From the NCBI GenBank assembly GCA_020721025.1, contig DYNO01000201.1:1-5424 (forward strand): a DNA stretch of 5,424 nucleotides, in the 5' to 3' direction. Below, piece by piece: positions 1-5,424 of this stretch. Positions within the stretch are counted from its first letter, which is position 1, and the number at the start of each line of letters is the position of its first letter. The notes beneath the pieces are model-generated. The model had not been told where the DNA came from, ran no database searches, and worked only from the letters and a program-made list of their open reading frames with translations. Made by a program: the position numbers and the translations under genes. The DNA comes from Thiomargarita sp. Its GTDB lineage: Bacteria; Pseudomonadota; Gammaproteobacteria; Beggiatoales; Beggiatoaceae.

Positions 1-53
1 AAAATAGAAACAGCTTAATCTACATGGCTTAAAGATGTCAAATCGGTTCTATA
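1..53 (+). repeat. Left arm of a 53-bp inverted repeat
   Basis: Positions 1-53 are the reverse complement of 5313-5365, with one difference (t at 15 against c expected from g at 5351). Identity stops sharply after 53. On the left the arm reaches the window edge, so it may continue outside. Each copy also has small internal symmetry: atagaa at 4-9 can pair with ttctat at 47-52, and acat at 22-25 with atgt at 35-38. This suggests a small dispersed or MITE-like repeat, but no transposase or known element family was recognised. Confidence 0.9.
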
Positions 54-325
54 ATACTCAAGATTCAGCGATGAAAATAAGCCAATGATAGTGGCGGTTA
101 AAAATTACTATAAAATCATAAGTTTAAAAATAATTTTGGGTACAATAGCGAAGCCAAGTTTCAAACGTGACGCAGGGCGGGCGCATGTAAATTTCAGAAA
201 TTATTTATGGGTTGAGAACTCCTTAGAATTCTTGCCAATGTGCCAACGCGTTTTCATGTTAAAATGGAAAGTTAGATGAATATTTAAGTTTTAAACACAC
301 ATGAATTACCAATGAGAGATCAAGC
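54..325. other. Non-coding stretch upstream of bamD
   Basis: No gene is supported here. A 64-codon open frame at 85-279 has no good ribosome binding site and no recognisable protein features. A GC-rich patch near 168-186 stands out from the AT-rich surroundings. Isolated -10-like hexamers occur (tacaat at 141-146, tataaa at 109-114), but neither has a convincing -35 partner, so the bamD promoter is not assigned. The 12-mer gcggttaaaaat at 94-105 recurs at 5376-5387. Confidence 0.5.
314..319 (+). promoter_or_regulatory. Ribosome binding site of bamD
   Basis: The purine run gagaga lies 6 nt before the ATG at 326. A second in-frame ATG at 332 would be 12 nt away, which is less favourable, so the site supports the start at 326. 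The match to AGGAG is only partial. Confidence 0.5.
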
Positions 326-1126
326 ATGATAATGCAGTATTTTCAACCAATTATCAGATTTTTTTTGGTTTTGACGATATTGGTCAACGTTTCAAGTTGT
401 AGTTTTTTTGAGGAACGCGATGAAACCGAAGGGTGGTCAGCACAAAAAATTTATAATGAGGCAAAAGATCATTTTAATTCAGGTGATTATGAGCGTGCCA
501 TCAAGTATTATGAAGTGCTCGAAGCCCGTTATCCATTTGAGCGATTGACGCAACAGGGACAATTGGATGTGGTTTATGCGTATTATCGCTGTGAAGAGCC
601 TGAATCGGCAATGGCGGCGGCGGATCGGTTTATCAAGCAATATCCCCGTCATCCGTTTGTTGACTATGCGTACTACATGAAAGGACTCATCAATTTTGAA
701 CGTAATATCAGTCTGTTGGATAAAGTGTTTCCTGTGGATAAATCACAACGGGATACCAAGACAGAAATTGCGGCATTCAATGACTTTGCTACGTTGGTGA
801 AGTTGTTTCCACAGAGTAAATACAGTCAAGATGCCCGTCAACGCATGATTTTTTTGCGTAACAATTTGGCGATGTACGAGGTGCATGTGGCTAATTTTTA
901 TATCAAACGTGGTGCGTATGTGGCGGCAGTGAATCGAGCGAAAAACGTGTTGGAAAAATATCAAGGCACCCCCGCCGTTCCCGAATCGTTGGTGGTGTTG
1001 GCAAAATGCTATAAAGTGATGGGAATGAATGAATTACTGCAAAGTACCATGCGGGTGTTTAAACAAAATTATCCATCCCATCATGGACTAAAAGAGATTG
1101 ACGCATTGGCTGTGGTCAACGGTTGA
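326..1126 (+). CDS. bamD: Outer membrane protein assembly factor BamD (lipoprotein)
   Basis: BamD is the essential lipoprotein of the BAM complex. It sits on the periplasmic face of the outer membrane and works with BamA to fold and insert beta-barrel proteins. The 266-residue product is slightly longer than the E. coli protein (about 245). It opens with a lipoprotein signal: an Arg at 11, a hydrophobic run at 12-22 and a lipobox V-S-S-C with the lipidated Cys at 25. Ser follows the Cys, consistent with sorting to the outer membrane. From about residue 38 it is made of TPR-like helical pairs, with typical features such as AKDHFNSGDYERAIKYYE near 46-63 and FIKQYPRHPFVDYAYYMKG near 102-120. A run of eight T (359-366) encodes part of the signal peptide. 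The gene is complete. In other bacteria bamD often stands beside rluD; that neighbour would lie outside this window. Confidence 0.95.
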   Translation: MIMQYFQPIIRFFLVLTILVNVSSCSFFEERDETEGWSAQKIYNEAKDHFNSGDYERAIKYYEVLEARYPFERLTQQGQLDVVYAYYRCEEPESAMAAADRFIKQYPRHPFVDYAYYMKGLINFERNISLLDKVFPVDKSQRDTKTEIAAFNDFATLVKLFPQSKYSQDARQRMIFLRNNLAMYEVHVANFYIKRGAYVAAVNRAKNVLEKYQGTPAVPESLVVLAKCYKVMGMNELLQSTMRVFKQNYPSHHGLKEIDALAVVNG

Positions 1127-1134
1127 CAAAGGAC

Positions 1135-1203
1135 GGAGGACAGAAGGCAGAATTTCAGAGTATTACAATAGAATTTTGCCGTCACTAAAATTATCTGTCT
1201 TCC
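1135..1203 (+). other. Two nested hairpins between bamD and the transglutaminase-like gene
   Basis: An outer 10-bp stem pairs 1135-1144 with 1194-1203, and an inner 9-bp stem pairs 1146-1154 with 1172-1180. Each contains one G-U pair (1138 with 1200, 1150 with 1176) if the plus strand is read as RNA. On the minus strand both become C-A mismatches. This favours a plus-strand transcript structure, perhaps a bamD 3' end or a processing site in a shared mRNA. No T-run follows, so it is not a standard intrinsic terminator. Confidence 0.5.
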
Positions 1204-1246
1204 CGCCGCCGCAATAATATTTCGATTTGTCACGGACGAAAAATTT

Positions 1247-1251
1247 AGGAG
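1247..1251 (+). promoter_or_regulatory. Ribosome binding site setting the start at 1257
   Basis: A clean aggag lies 5 nt before the ATG at 1257. The longer open frame begins at a TTG at 1227, but this site lies inside that extension, so the ATG at 1257 is preferred. Confidence 0.8.
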
Positions 1252-1256
1252 TTTCA

Positions 1257-2129
1257 ATGAAATATCGTTTAATCCATCATACAAAATATGAATATAATGA
1301 CTCTGTATCATTGTGTCATAATGAAGCCCACATTATTCCGCGCACCACTTCTTTTCAAACGGTGCTGAATAATCGGATAGATATCACTCCTTCACCAACG
1401 TTACAGTATGATCGTATTGATTTTTTTGGCAATCCGACCACATATTTTTCAATTCAATACCCACATCGTCAATTGTCGGTAACTTCGTTAAGTGAAGTGC
1501 AACTACAAGATACTTATCATGATTTAGACAATTCGCCTTATTGGGAAAAAGTCAGAGAAACCCTAGCCAGCGACAGTGTGAATCCCCGTTTGCTCGAAGC
1601 ACGAGAATTTTTGCTTGATTCGCCATTTATCACAGCAACCGCGGAGCTACGGGCGTATGCATTACCCTCATTCGTGCCGGGACGTTCGATCTTGCACGCA
1701 ACCAATGATTTAATGAATCGCGTGTTCACAGAATTCGTTTATGATCCGCATTTTACCACAATTGTTACACCGTTGGAGGAAGTTCTAGCTCACAAACGGG
1801 GGGTCTGTCAGGATTTTGCTCACTTGATGATTGGTTGTGTGCGTAGCATGGGATTGGCAGCCCGCTATGTCAGTGGCTATTTAGAAACACTTCCCCCCCC
1901 CGGACAAGTGAAATTGCAGGGCAGCGACGCATCTCACGCATGGTTAGCGGTGTTTGTGCCCGAAGTGGGCTGGGTGGACTTCGATCCAACGAATAATAAA
2001 ATTCCAATTAATCAACATATTACAACTGCATGGGGACGTGATTATAGCGATGTCACGCCGTTGAAAGGAATTATTTTTGGAGGCGGGGAGAATGTATTAA
2101 CCGTTTCGGTGGATGTGCAACGTATTTAA
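1257..2129 (+). CDS. Transglutaminase-like cysteine peptidase family protein
   Basis: This 290-residue protein has the usual two-part layout of bacterial transglutaminase-like proteins. An N-terminal beta-rich domain (about 1-85, opening MKYRLIHHTKYEY) matches the 'bacterial transglutaminase-like N-terminal' type. The catalytic core lies at about 150-250. The Cys-His-Asp triad is visible: Cys184 in KRGVCQDFAHL, His227 in SDASHAWLAVFVP and Asp243 in GWVDFDPTNN. Members are usually predicted cytoplasmic proteases or amide-processing enzymes. No signal peptide is seen and the true substrate is unknown. In many proteobacteria such genes cluster with alpha-E domain and circularly permuted ATP-grasp genes; neither is present here. 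The start is chosen from the aggag site. A run of nine C at 1893-1901 lies in the coding sequence between the Cys and His motifs. The family call is firm and the biological role is not. Confidence 0.9.
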   Translation: MKYRLIHHTKYEYNDSVSLCHNEAHIIPRTTSFQTVLNNRIDITPSPTLQYDRIDFFGNPTTYFSIQYPHRQLSVTSLSEVQLQDTYHDLDNSPYWEKVRETLASDSVNPRLLEAREFLLDSPFITATAELRAYALPSFVPGRSILHATNDLMNRVFTEFVYDPHFTTIVTPLEEVLAHKRGVCQDFAHLMIGCVRSMGLAARYVSGYLETLPPPGQVKLQGSDASHAWLAVFVPEVGWVDFDPTNNKIPINQHITTAWGRDYSDVTPLKGIIFGGGENVLTVSVDVQRI

Positions 2130-2181
2130 GCCTTCACACCATCACCAATTTTCGATGAATCGACTGAATAAATTAAAGTGA

Positions 2182-2219
2182 AGTTGATTTATCCAATTAT
2201 TTTTATTGTAAAATCAACT
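2182..2219. other. Hairpin between the transglutaminase-like gene and glcE
   Basis: Perfect 9-bp arms, agttgattt (2182-2190) and aaatcaact (2211-2219), enclose a 20-nt AT-rich loop. A further caat/attg pair (2194-2197 with 2205-2208) can form inside. It sits 53 bp after the upstream stop codon and 40 bp before the glcE ATG. No T-run follows on either strand, so it could be a weak terminator, an mRNA 3' stabiliser or an operator for glcE. Confidence 0.5.
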
Positions 2220-2221
2220 CG

Positions 2222-2248
2222 TTGAAAATAAACTCTTCCTTGTATAGA
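2222..2248 (+). promoter_or_regulatory. Possible glcE promoter
   Basis: ttgaaa (2222-2227) and tataga (2243-2248) resemble sigma-70 boxes, but with a short 15-nt spacer. Transcription would begin only a few bases before the ATG at 2259, giving an almost leaderless message. That would fit the absence of a recognisable ribosome binding site. A rival pair is ttgatt (2184-2189) with taaaat (2209-2214), with a long 19-nt spacer. Both are inferences from hexamer similarity. Confidence 0.25.
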
Positions 2249-2258
2249 CTTGAACATC

Positions 2259-3317
2259 ATGAATATTTCGTCGTTTCAACAAGCCATTCAAACCGCGATT
2301 GCAGATCACACGCCGCTACAACTGATTGGTGGCAATAGTAAAAAATTCTACGGACGGGAAATCACCGGGCTGCCACTGCATCTCGCGGAATATCGCGGCA
2401 TTTTGAGCTATGAGCCCAGTGAGCTAATGATTACCGCCCGCGCCGGTACGCCATTGCAAGAGATTATCGCCACTTTAGCCAATAAAAATCAATGTCTTGC
2501 CTTTGAACCTCCGCTTTTCAGTGAAACGACCACCTTGGGTGGCATCATTGCTTGTGGGTTTTCAGGTCCGGCTCGTCCTTATTCCGGCGCGGCGCGGGAT
2601 TTTGTGCTCGGCGTGAAGTGTTTGAATGGCAAGGGAGAAATGCTTAATTTTGGCGGACAAGTGATGAAAAACGTTGCCGGTTATGACGTATCACGGCTCA
2701 TGGTGGGCGCGTTGGGAACGCTGGGGGTTTTGTTAGAAATTTCCTGTAAAGTCTTACCGTTACCGTGTGAAACTGAAACAATTCGGCTACCCATCACCTC
2801 AGAATCTGAAGCGTTGGCAATCATTTTAAAATACACGCACGCCAATCTTCCGATCACTGCCAGTTGTTTTGAAGGCGAAGGGGTCTATTTGCGGTTGGCG
2901 GGAGCGAATTTAAGCGCGGTGCGAAAAGAGATCACCAGCGATGTTTATCTCGAACCGCAACCAGGGCAGCAGTTTTGGCAACAATTGCGGGATCAACAGT
3001 TAGATTTTTTTCAGACGAATCAAGCAATTTGGCGTTTATCGGTACCGGCAACAACGCCACCTTTAAAATTGGCAGGAAAAACATTGATTGAATGGGGAGG
3101 TGCATTGCGGTGGTTGCGTAGTGAATTGTCAGCACAAGAAATTCGTGAAGTGGTCACCGCAGTGGGAGGACATGCAATTTTGTTTAGGGGGGGAAATCGA
3201 CAAGGTGAAATTTTTCATCCCCTGCCCCTGAATTTAGAAACGCTGCATCAACGCTTAAAAGCACAATTTGATCCACATAACATTTTGAATAGAAACAAGA
3301 TGTATGCAACGTGGTGA
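2259..3317 (+). CDS. glcE: Glycolate oxidase FAD-binding subunit GlcE
   Basis: GlcE is one of three subunits of the membrane-associated glycolate oxidase (GlcD, GlcE, GlcF), which oxidises glycolate to glyoxylate. The 352-residue product is close to the E. coli length of about 350. The start region resembles known GlcE, with TPLQLIGGNSKKFYGR near residues 18-33. The FAD-binding fold of the PCMH type is evident: TTLGGIIACGFSGPARPYSG near 91-110, RDFVLGVKCLNGKGE near 113-127, and NVAGYDVSRLMVGALGTLGV near 138-157. The C-terminus FDPHNILNRNKMY replaces the common N-P-G-K/R form. The start is the ATG at 2259, because the open frame's earlier TTG at 2250 adds only three residues; neither has a clear Shine-Dalgarno site. 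No glcD or glcF adjoins it. The facing cbbM gene suggests a role in salvaging glycolate from RubisCO oxygenation, which is inferred from context. Confidence 0.93.
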   Translation: MNISSFQQAIQTAIADHTPLQLIGGNSKKFYGREITGLPLHLAEYRGILSYEPSELMITARAGTPLQEIIATLANKNQCLAFEPPLFSETTTLGGIIACGFSGPARPYSGAARDFVLGVKCLNGKGEMLNFGGQVMKNVAGYDVSRLMVGALGTLGVLLEISCKVLPLPCETETIRLPITSESEALAIILKYTHANLPITASCFEGEGVYLRLAGANLSAVRKEITSDVYLEPQPGQQFWQQLRDQQLDFFQTNQAIWRLSVPATTPPLKLAGKTLIEWGGALRWLRSELSAQEIREVVTAVGGHAILFRGGNRQGEIFHPLPLNLETLHQRLKAQFDPHNILNRNKMYATW

Positions 3318-3325
3318 ACAATAAA

Positions 3326-3416
3326 GTCTGAACTATAGTTTTCATCATTGACCTTCATTGACCTAATCAATATAAATCATGAAAATCAGGTTAATTATGT
3401 AAATTACGGTTCAGAC
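3326..3416. repeat. Short repeats after glcE
   Basis: The 10-bp unit cattgacct(t/a) occurs twice in tandem at 3346-3365. It lies inside an 8-bp inverted pair, gtctgaac (3326-3333) and gttcagac (3409-3416). A further aaaatca/tgatttt pair (3382-3388 with 3420-3426) ends in a run of five T (3423-3427), giving a weak terminator-like shape for glcE. None is strong by itself. Confidence 0.35.
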
Positions 3417-3443
3417 GATTGATTTTTAACCGATCCTAAAAAG

Positions 3444-3601
3444 TTATGAATTGTTCGGACAAGATGTGCGAATGGTTCTCACTTCGTTCACGTCGTCAAC
3501 ACAACTGCTTGATTACTCAAGTCTTACGTCATTCTTACGTGCATTTAGAGTCCCGCCGGATCGTGTCGTGGACTTATAGCTTTAATTAATAGAAATAAAC
3601 G
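3444..3601 (-). pseudogene. Decayed 3' end of a TnpB-like gene (IS200/IS605 type)
   Basis: Read on the minus strand, this stretch gives fragments like the C-terminal tail of IS200/IS605-type TnpB. A frame with SIN, then a shifted frame reading IKAIS, resembles the N-A-S-I-N-I-K segment after the zinc finger. These are followed by TTRSGGTLNARKNDVRLE, a stop codon, and SSSCVDDVNEVRTIRTSCP before a stop at 3444-3446. The G-G-T...A....D-V-R-L pattern resembles common TnpB tails. At least one frameshift and one internal stop are needed, and the catalytic and zinc-finger parts are absent. The identification rests on remembered family patterns, so it is tentative. Confidence 0.35.
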
Positions 3602-3680
3602 TGCGCCGTTTCGTTAGGTATCAAGGGTTTGGTTATCGCCATAAGATACAAGTATCTTTATAAAACGGTGTCTATTTCTA
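3590..3680. other. Imperfect long foldback
   Basis: An outer 8-bp stem pairs 3590-3597 with 3673-3680, and an inner 6-bp stem pairs 3606-3611 with 3663-3668. Between them is a hairpin of 3643-3648 with 3653-3658. The strand gatac (3645-3649) could pair either with gtatc at 3618-3622 or with gtatc at 3652-3656. This could be the structured end of a decayed mobile element or a small RNA. It lies between converging genes, so a riboswitch is unlikely. Confidence 0.4.
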
Positions 3681-3700
3681 CAGCACTTCGACTTTAGTAT

Positions 3701-3737
3701 AGCGCAGCAAAGCCGATAGCGCAACAGCAAGAGCGAT
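3701..3737. repeat. Imperfect tandem repeat, two copies
   Basis: A 17-bp unit at 3701-3717 (agcgcagcaaagccgat) is followed directly by a 20-bp variant at 3718-3737 (agcgcaacagcaagagcgat). They share the agcgca start, the gcaa core and the cgat end. No function is evident. Confidence 0.5.
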
Positions 3738-3744
3738 AATTGAA

Positions 3745-3797
3745 ACTAACTCTGCTATGATTCGGTGTAAATCCTAATAAATCATAGCAAAGTTAGT
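3745..3797 (-). terminator. Probable cbbM transcription terminator
   Basis: Positions 3745-3762 pair with 3780-3797 over 18 positions, with a 17-nt loop. The only mismatch on the plus strand (c3752 against a3790) becomes a G-U pair in minus-strand RNA, so the stem is fully paired in the cbbM message. It begins 8 nt after the cbbM stop codon. The downstream minus-strand sequence is T-rich (tttcaattat) but not a pure T-run, so it may act as a terminator, an mRNA 3' protector, or both. Confidence 0.7.
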
Positions 3798-3805
3798 GAT
3801 AGTTG

Positions 3806-5188
3806 TCAACCCACGCCTAATTCTTTACGCCAGTTCGGATAAAGTTGATCGGCATCAAAGTGGAATGATTCAAAGGCACGAGCTAACTGCTTGTGACTCT
3901 TCGCATATTCCAACAAATCAACTTTATCGCGCCACGCATGATAGGCTTGACGAATTGAAGTTGCGCCTTCTGCGGGTCCATCTAAATGACCGTAAGAACC
4001 ACCGCCAGAAGTCATGATCAAATTGGCATGTCCCAGATTATTAAAGAATCCTTGGGTACGCAACGCATTCATACCGCCTGAAATGATTGGAGTTGTGGGA
4101 TTCATGCCATACCATTCTTGAGAAAAGTAAGGACCATCTGCCACATCATTTTCGATCATCGCGGCAATAATTCTATCGCCCGCTTCGCCTTCCATTTTAC
4201 CAAAGCCCATCGTACCCGTGTGAATGCCTGATGCCCCTTGTAACCGTGACATTTTCGACAATACAAATGCCGTGTAACCCCGTTTGGCTTGATTGGAAGT
4301 GACCGCGCCATGTCCTGCACGATGATAATGTAAGAATTGGCTAGGGAAATAGCGACGCGCTAAAGTAATGGCTGAAGGGCCCCCAACGTAACCGTCGATT
4401 AAAAAGGCAACGTGGCTGGCATCATTCCCAAACGTTTCTAAAACGTATTCGCCGCGAGCAATGATTTCATAAGGATCATCCGCAGTGATGTTAGCAGAAA
4501 ATAATTTCGCTTCACCCGTTTCATCTTGCGCCCGTTTCATTGCATCTGCCACGAGGGGAATGACTTTCCGCATCGGTGCAAATACTTGATTGCCTTGTGG
4601 TTCATCATTTTTAATGAAATCGCCACCCAACCAGAACTGATAAGCCGCATGAGCAAACGGTTCTGGGCGTAATCCCAATTTTGGCTTAATAATCGTACCG
4701 ACGATAAATCCACCGTCTTTCGTAGGACGACCGAGAATGCGCCATAAATCCGAGATAGTGGTCGCAGGTCCATCAAAAAGTTGCAAGTATTGGCGAGGCA
4801 CGTAGAAATCATACATTTTGGCATATTCTACATCGCCCATGCCTTGATTATTCCCAATGGCAAGTGTGAGGAAAGAAACAATCATCGCACGACCGTCGGT
4901 GATGTTACGATCAAATAAATCAACGGGATAGGCAATCTTCACTAATTCATTTTTTTCGTGCGCTTCATACACCAATGCATCTACAGAGCGGGTGTAATCA
5001 TCAGTGGTACAGACTTCAACATTGGTTCCTGTGGAGGATTCCGCTGCAAAGTGTGCGGCTGTTGCTACAAAATCATAACCGCTTTTGGGTTTCATTTGAT
5101 AAGCAACCAGAACATGCTTACCACCTTTAATCAGGTCTTCTTCTTTTAAATCAAAATTAACATAGCGATAGGTTTGATCTAATGCCAT
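3806..5188 (-). CDS. cbbM: Form II ribulose-bisphosphate carboxylase (RubisCO) CbbM
   Basis: CbbM carboxylates ribulose 1,5-bisphosphate to two 3-phosphoglycerates in the Calvin cycle. Form II enzymes consist of large subunits only and generally discriminate poorly against O2. The 460-residue length is near that of Rhodospirillum rubrum (466), and numbering runs about two residues ahead of it. Active-site features are all present: Glu50, Asn113, Lys168 in TIIKPKLGL, the carbamylated Lys193 with Asp195 and Glu196 in GGDFIKNDEP, His289 and Arg290 in HYHRAGHGA, loop-6 Lys331 in GFGKMEGE, Ser370 in SGGMNA and the phosphate-binding SGGGSYGH near 394-401. The start is set by an AAGGAG site. No cbbR, cbbQ or cbbO lies within the window. 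The gene seems to be a single transcription unit that faces glcE and is bounded by a strong hairpin. It appears complete and functional. Confidence 0.98.
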   Translation of the reverse strand: MALDQTYRYVNFDLKEEDLIKGGKHVLVAYQMKPKSGYDFVATAAHFAAESSTGTNVEVCTTDDYTRSVDALVYEAHEKNELVKIAYPVDLFDRNITDGRAMIVSFLTLAIGNNQGMGDVEYAKMYDFYVPRQYLQLFDGPATTISDLWRILGRPTKDGGFIVGTIIKPKLGLRPEPFAHAAYQFWLGGDFIKNDEPQGNQVFAPMRKVIPLVADAMKRAQDETGEAKLFSANITADDPYEIIARGEYVLETFGNDASHVAFLIDGYVGGPSAITLARRYFPSQFLHYHRAGHGAVTSNQAKRGYTAFVLSKMSRLQGASGIHTGTMGFGKMEGEAGDRIIAAMIENDVADGPYFSQEWYGMNPTTPIISGGMNALRTQGFFNNLGHANLIMTSGGGSYGHLDGPAEGATSIRQAYHAWRDKVDLLEYAKSHKQLARAFESFHFDADQLYPNWRKELGVG

Positions 5189-5194
5189 TTTGTT

Positions 5195-5200
5195 CTCCTT
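5195..5200 (-). promoter_or_regulatory. Ribosome binding site of cbbM
   Basis: A perfect AAGGAG on the minus strand lies 6 nt before the ATG at 5188. It is the strongest ribosome binding site in the window and fits a highly translated enzyme. Confidence 0.85.
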
Positions 5201-5250
5201 TTGTGAGATAACGAACGATTACTTTGTTTTACAATAATTTTGAACGATGT

Positions 5251-5265
5251 ATCCGAATCTGGAAT
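5251..5265 (-). promoter_or_regulatory. Possible LysR-type (CbbR-like) binding site
   Basis: The minus strand reads ATTCCAGATTCGGAT, an imperfect dyad with a T-N11-A core, as LysR-family regulators favour. It lies about 63 bp upstream of the cbbM start. CbbR commonly controls cbb genes, but the motif is very degenerate and no cbbR gene is visible here. No convincing -35/-10 pair for cbbM was found in 5189-5312. Confidence 0.2.
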
Positions 5266-5312
5266 AGTCATGAACAATGACACGAGCATTTAAGCATATT
5301 AGTGAATCATGA

Positions 5313-5365
5313 TATAGAACCGATTTGACATCTTTAAGCCATGTAGATTAGGCTGTTTCTATTTT
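5313..5365 (-). repeat. Right arm of the 53-bp inverted repeat
   Basis: This is the inverted copy of 1-53, with 52 of 53 positions matching. It starts 125 bp upstream of the cbbM start codon. Similarity ends sharply on the inner side at 5312. On the outer side the comparison cannot be made, because the left copy runs off the window. Confidence 0.9.
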
Positions 5366-5394
5366 CGTATGAACAGCGGTTAAAAATGTCGTTA

Positions 5395-5418
5395 AGCGTT
5401 TGTAAAAAACCAAACGTT
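5395..5418. other. Short hairpin at the right edge
   Basis: cgtttg (5397-5402) pairs with caaacg (5411-5416) around an 8-nt loop, extendable by a G-U and an A-T pair to 5395 and 5418. It may be the terminator of a gene beyond the window, but no T-run follows it. Confidence 0.3.
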
Positions 5419-5424
5419 ATTCAC

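Noticed and set aside
141..146. tacaat as the bamD -10 box
   Set aside because: No acceptable -35 hexamer lies 16-18 nt upstream, and the position is 180 bp from the start codon.
85..279. 64-codon plus-strand open frame upstream of bamD
   Set aside because: It has no usable ribosome binding site, no recognisable domain and no link to neighbours. The length is within chance for AT-rich DNA.
1227..1256. TTG start extending the transglutaminase-like protein by 10 residues
   Set aside because: The aggag site lies inside this extension, and the family N-terminus begins naturally at the ATG at 1257.
3346..3365. CRISPR-like repetition from the two cattgacct units
   Set aside because: There are only two 10-bp units with no spacers, so it is a simple tandem duplication.
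3590..3680. Riboswitch
   Set aside because: The element lies downstream of both converging genes, not in a leader, and matches no riboswitch core that I can recognise.
3796..4017. Plus-strand open frame opposite the 3' end of cbbM
   Set aside because: It is antisense to cbbM and without protein features, so it is a shadow frame.
4537..4824. 95-codon open frame within cbbM on the same strand, in another frame
   Set aside because: It is fully embedded in a well-conserved RubisCO gene and has no family features, so it is a shadow frame.

Overview
The window looks like chromosomal DNA from an AT-rich gammaproteobacterium. BamD marks a Gram-negative cell with an outer membrane, GlcE resembles the enterobacterial-type glycolate oxidase subunit, and an intact form II RubisCO (CbbM) indicates Calvin-cycle CO2 fixation. 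Taken together this fits a sulfur-oxidising autotroph of the Thiotrichales/Beggiatoa kind, but the genus is an inference, not something the sequence proves.

Layout: one arm of a 53-bp inverted repeat (1-53), then non-coding DNA to bamD (326-1126, +). A 130-bp spacer with two nested hairpins leads to a transglutaminase-like protease gene (1257-2129, +). A second short spacer with a 9-bp-stem hairpin precedes glcE (2259-3317, +). Then comes a 488-bp gap between converging genes. It holds small repeats, a decayed stretch resembling the 3' end of a TnpB gene of the IS200/IS605 type (minus strand, about 3444-3601), an imperfect foldback (3590-3680), a tandem repeat, and a strong 18-position hairpin that probably terminates cbbM. 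cbbM (3806-5188, -) follows, with a good ribosome binding site. The second arm of the inverted repeat (5313-5365) lies in the region upstream of cbbM.

How the genes relate: cbbM and glcE are plausibly linked in metabolism. Oxygenation by RubisCO yields 2-phosphoglycolate, which is dephosphorylated to glycolate, the substrate of the GlcDEF oxidase. GlcE stands here without glcD or glcF beside it. bamD (outer-membrane protein assembly) and the transglutaminase-like gene have no evident link to carbon metabolism, so the plus-strand genes look like neighbours rather than a dedicated pathway operon.

No convincing new multi-gene system is visible. The most notable non-coding signals are the near-perfect inverted repeat bracketing all four genes, the TnpB-like relic, and several RNA-like foldbacks whose G-U pairs suggest a transcribed strand.
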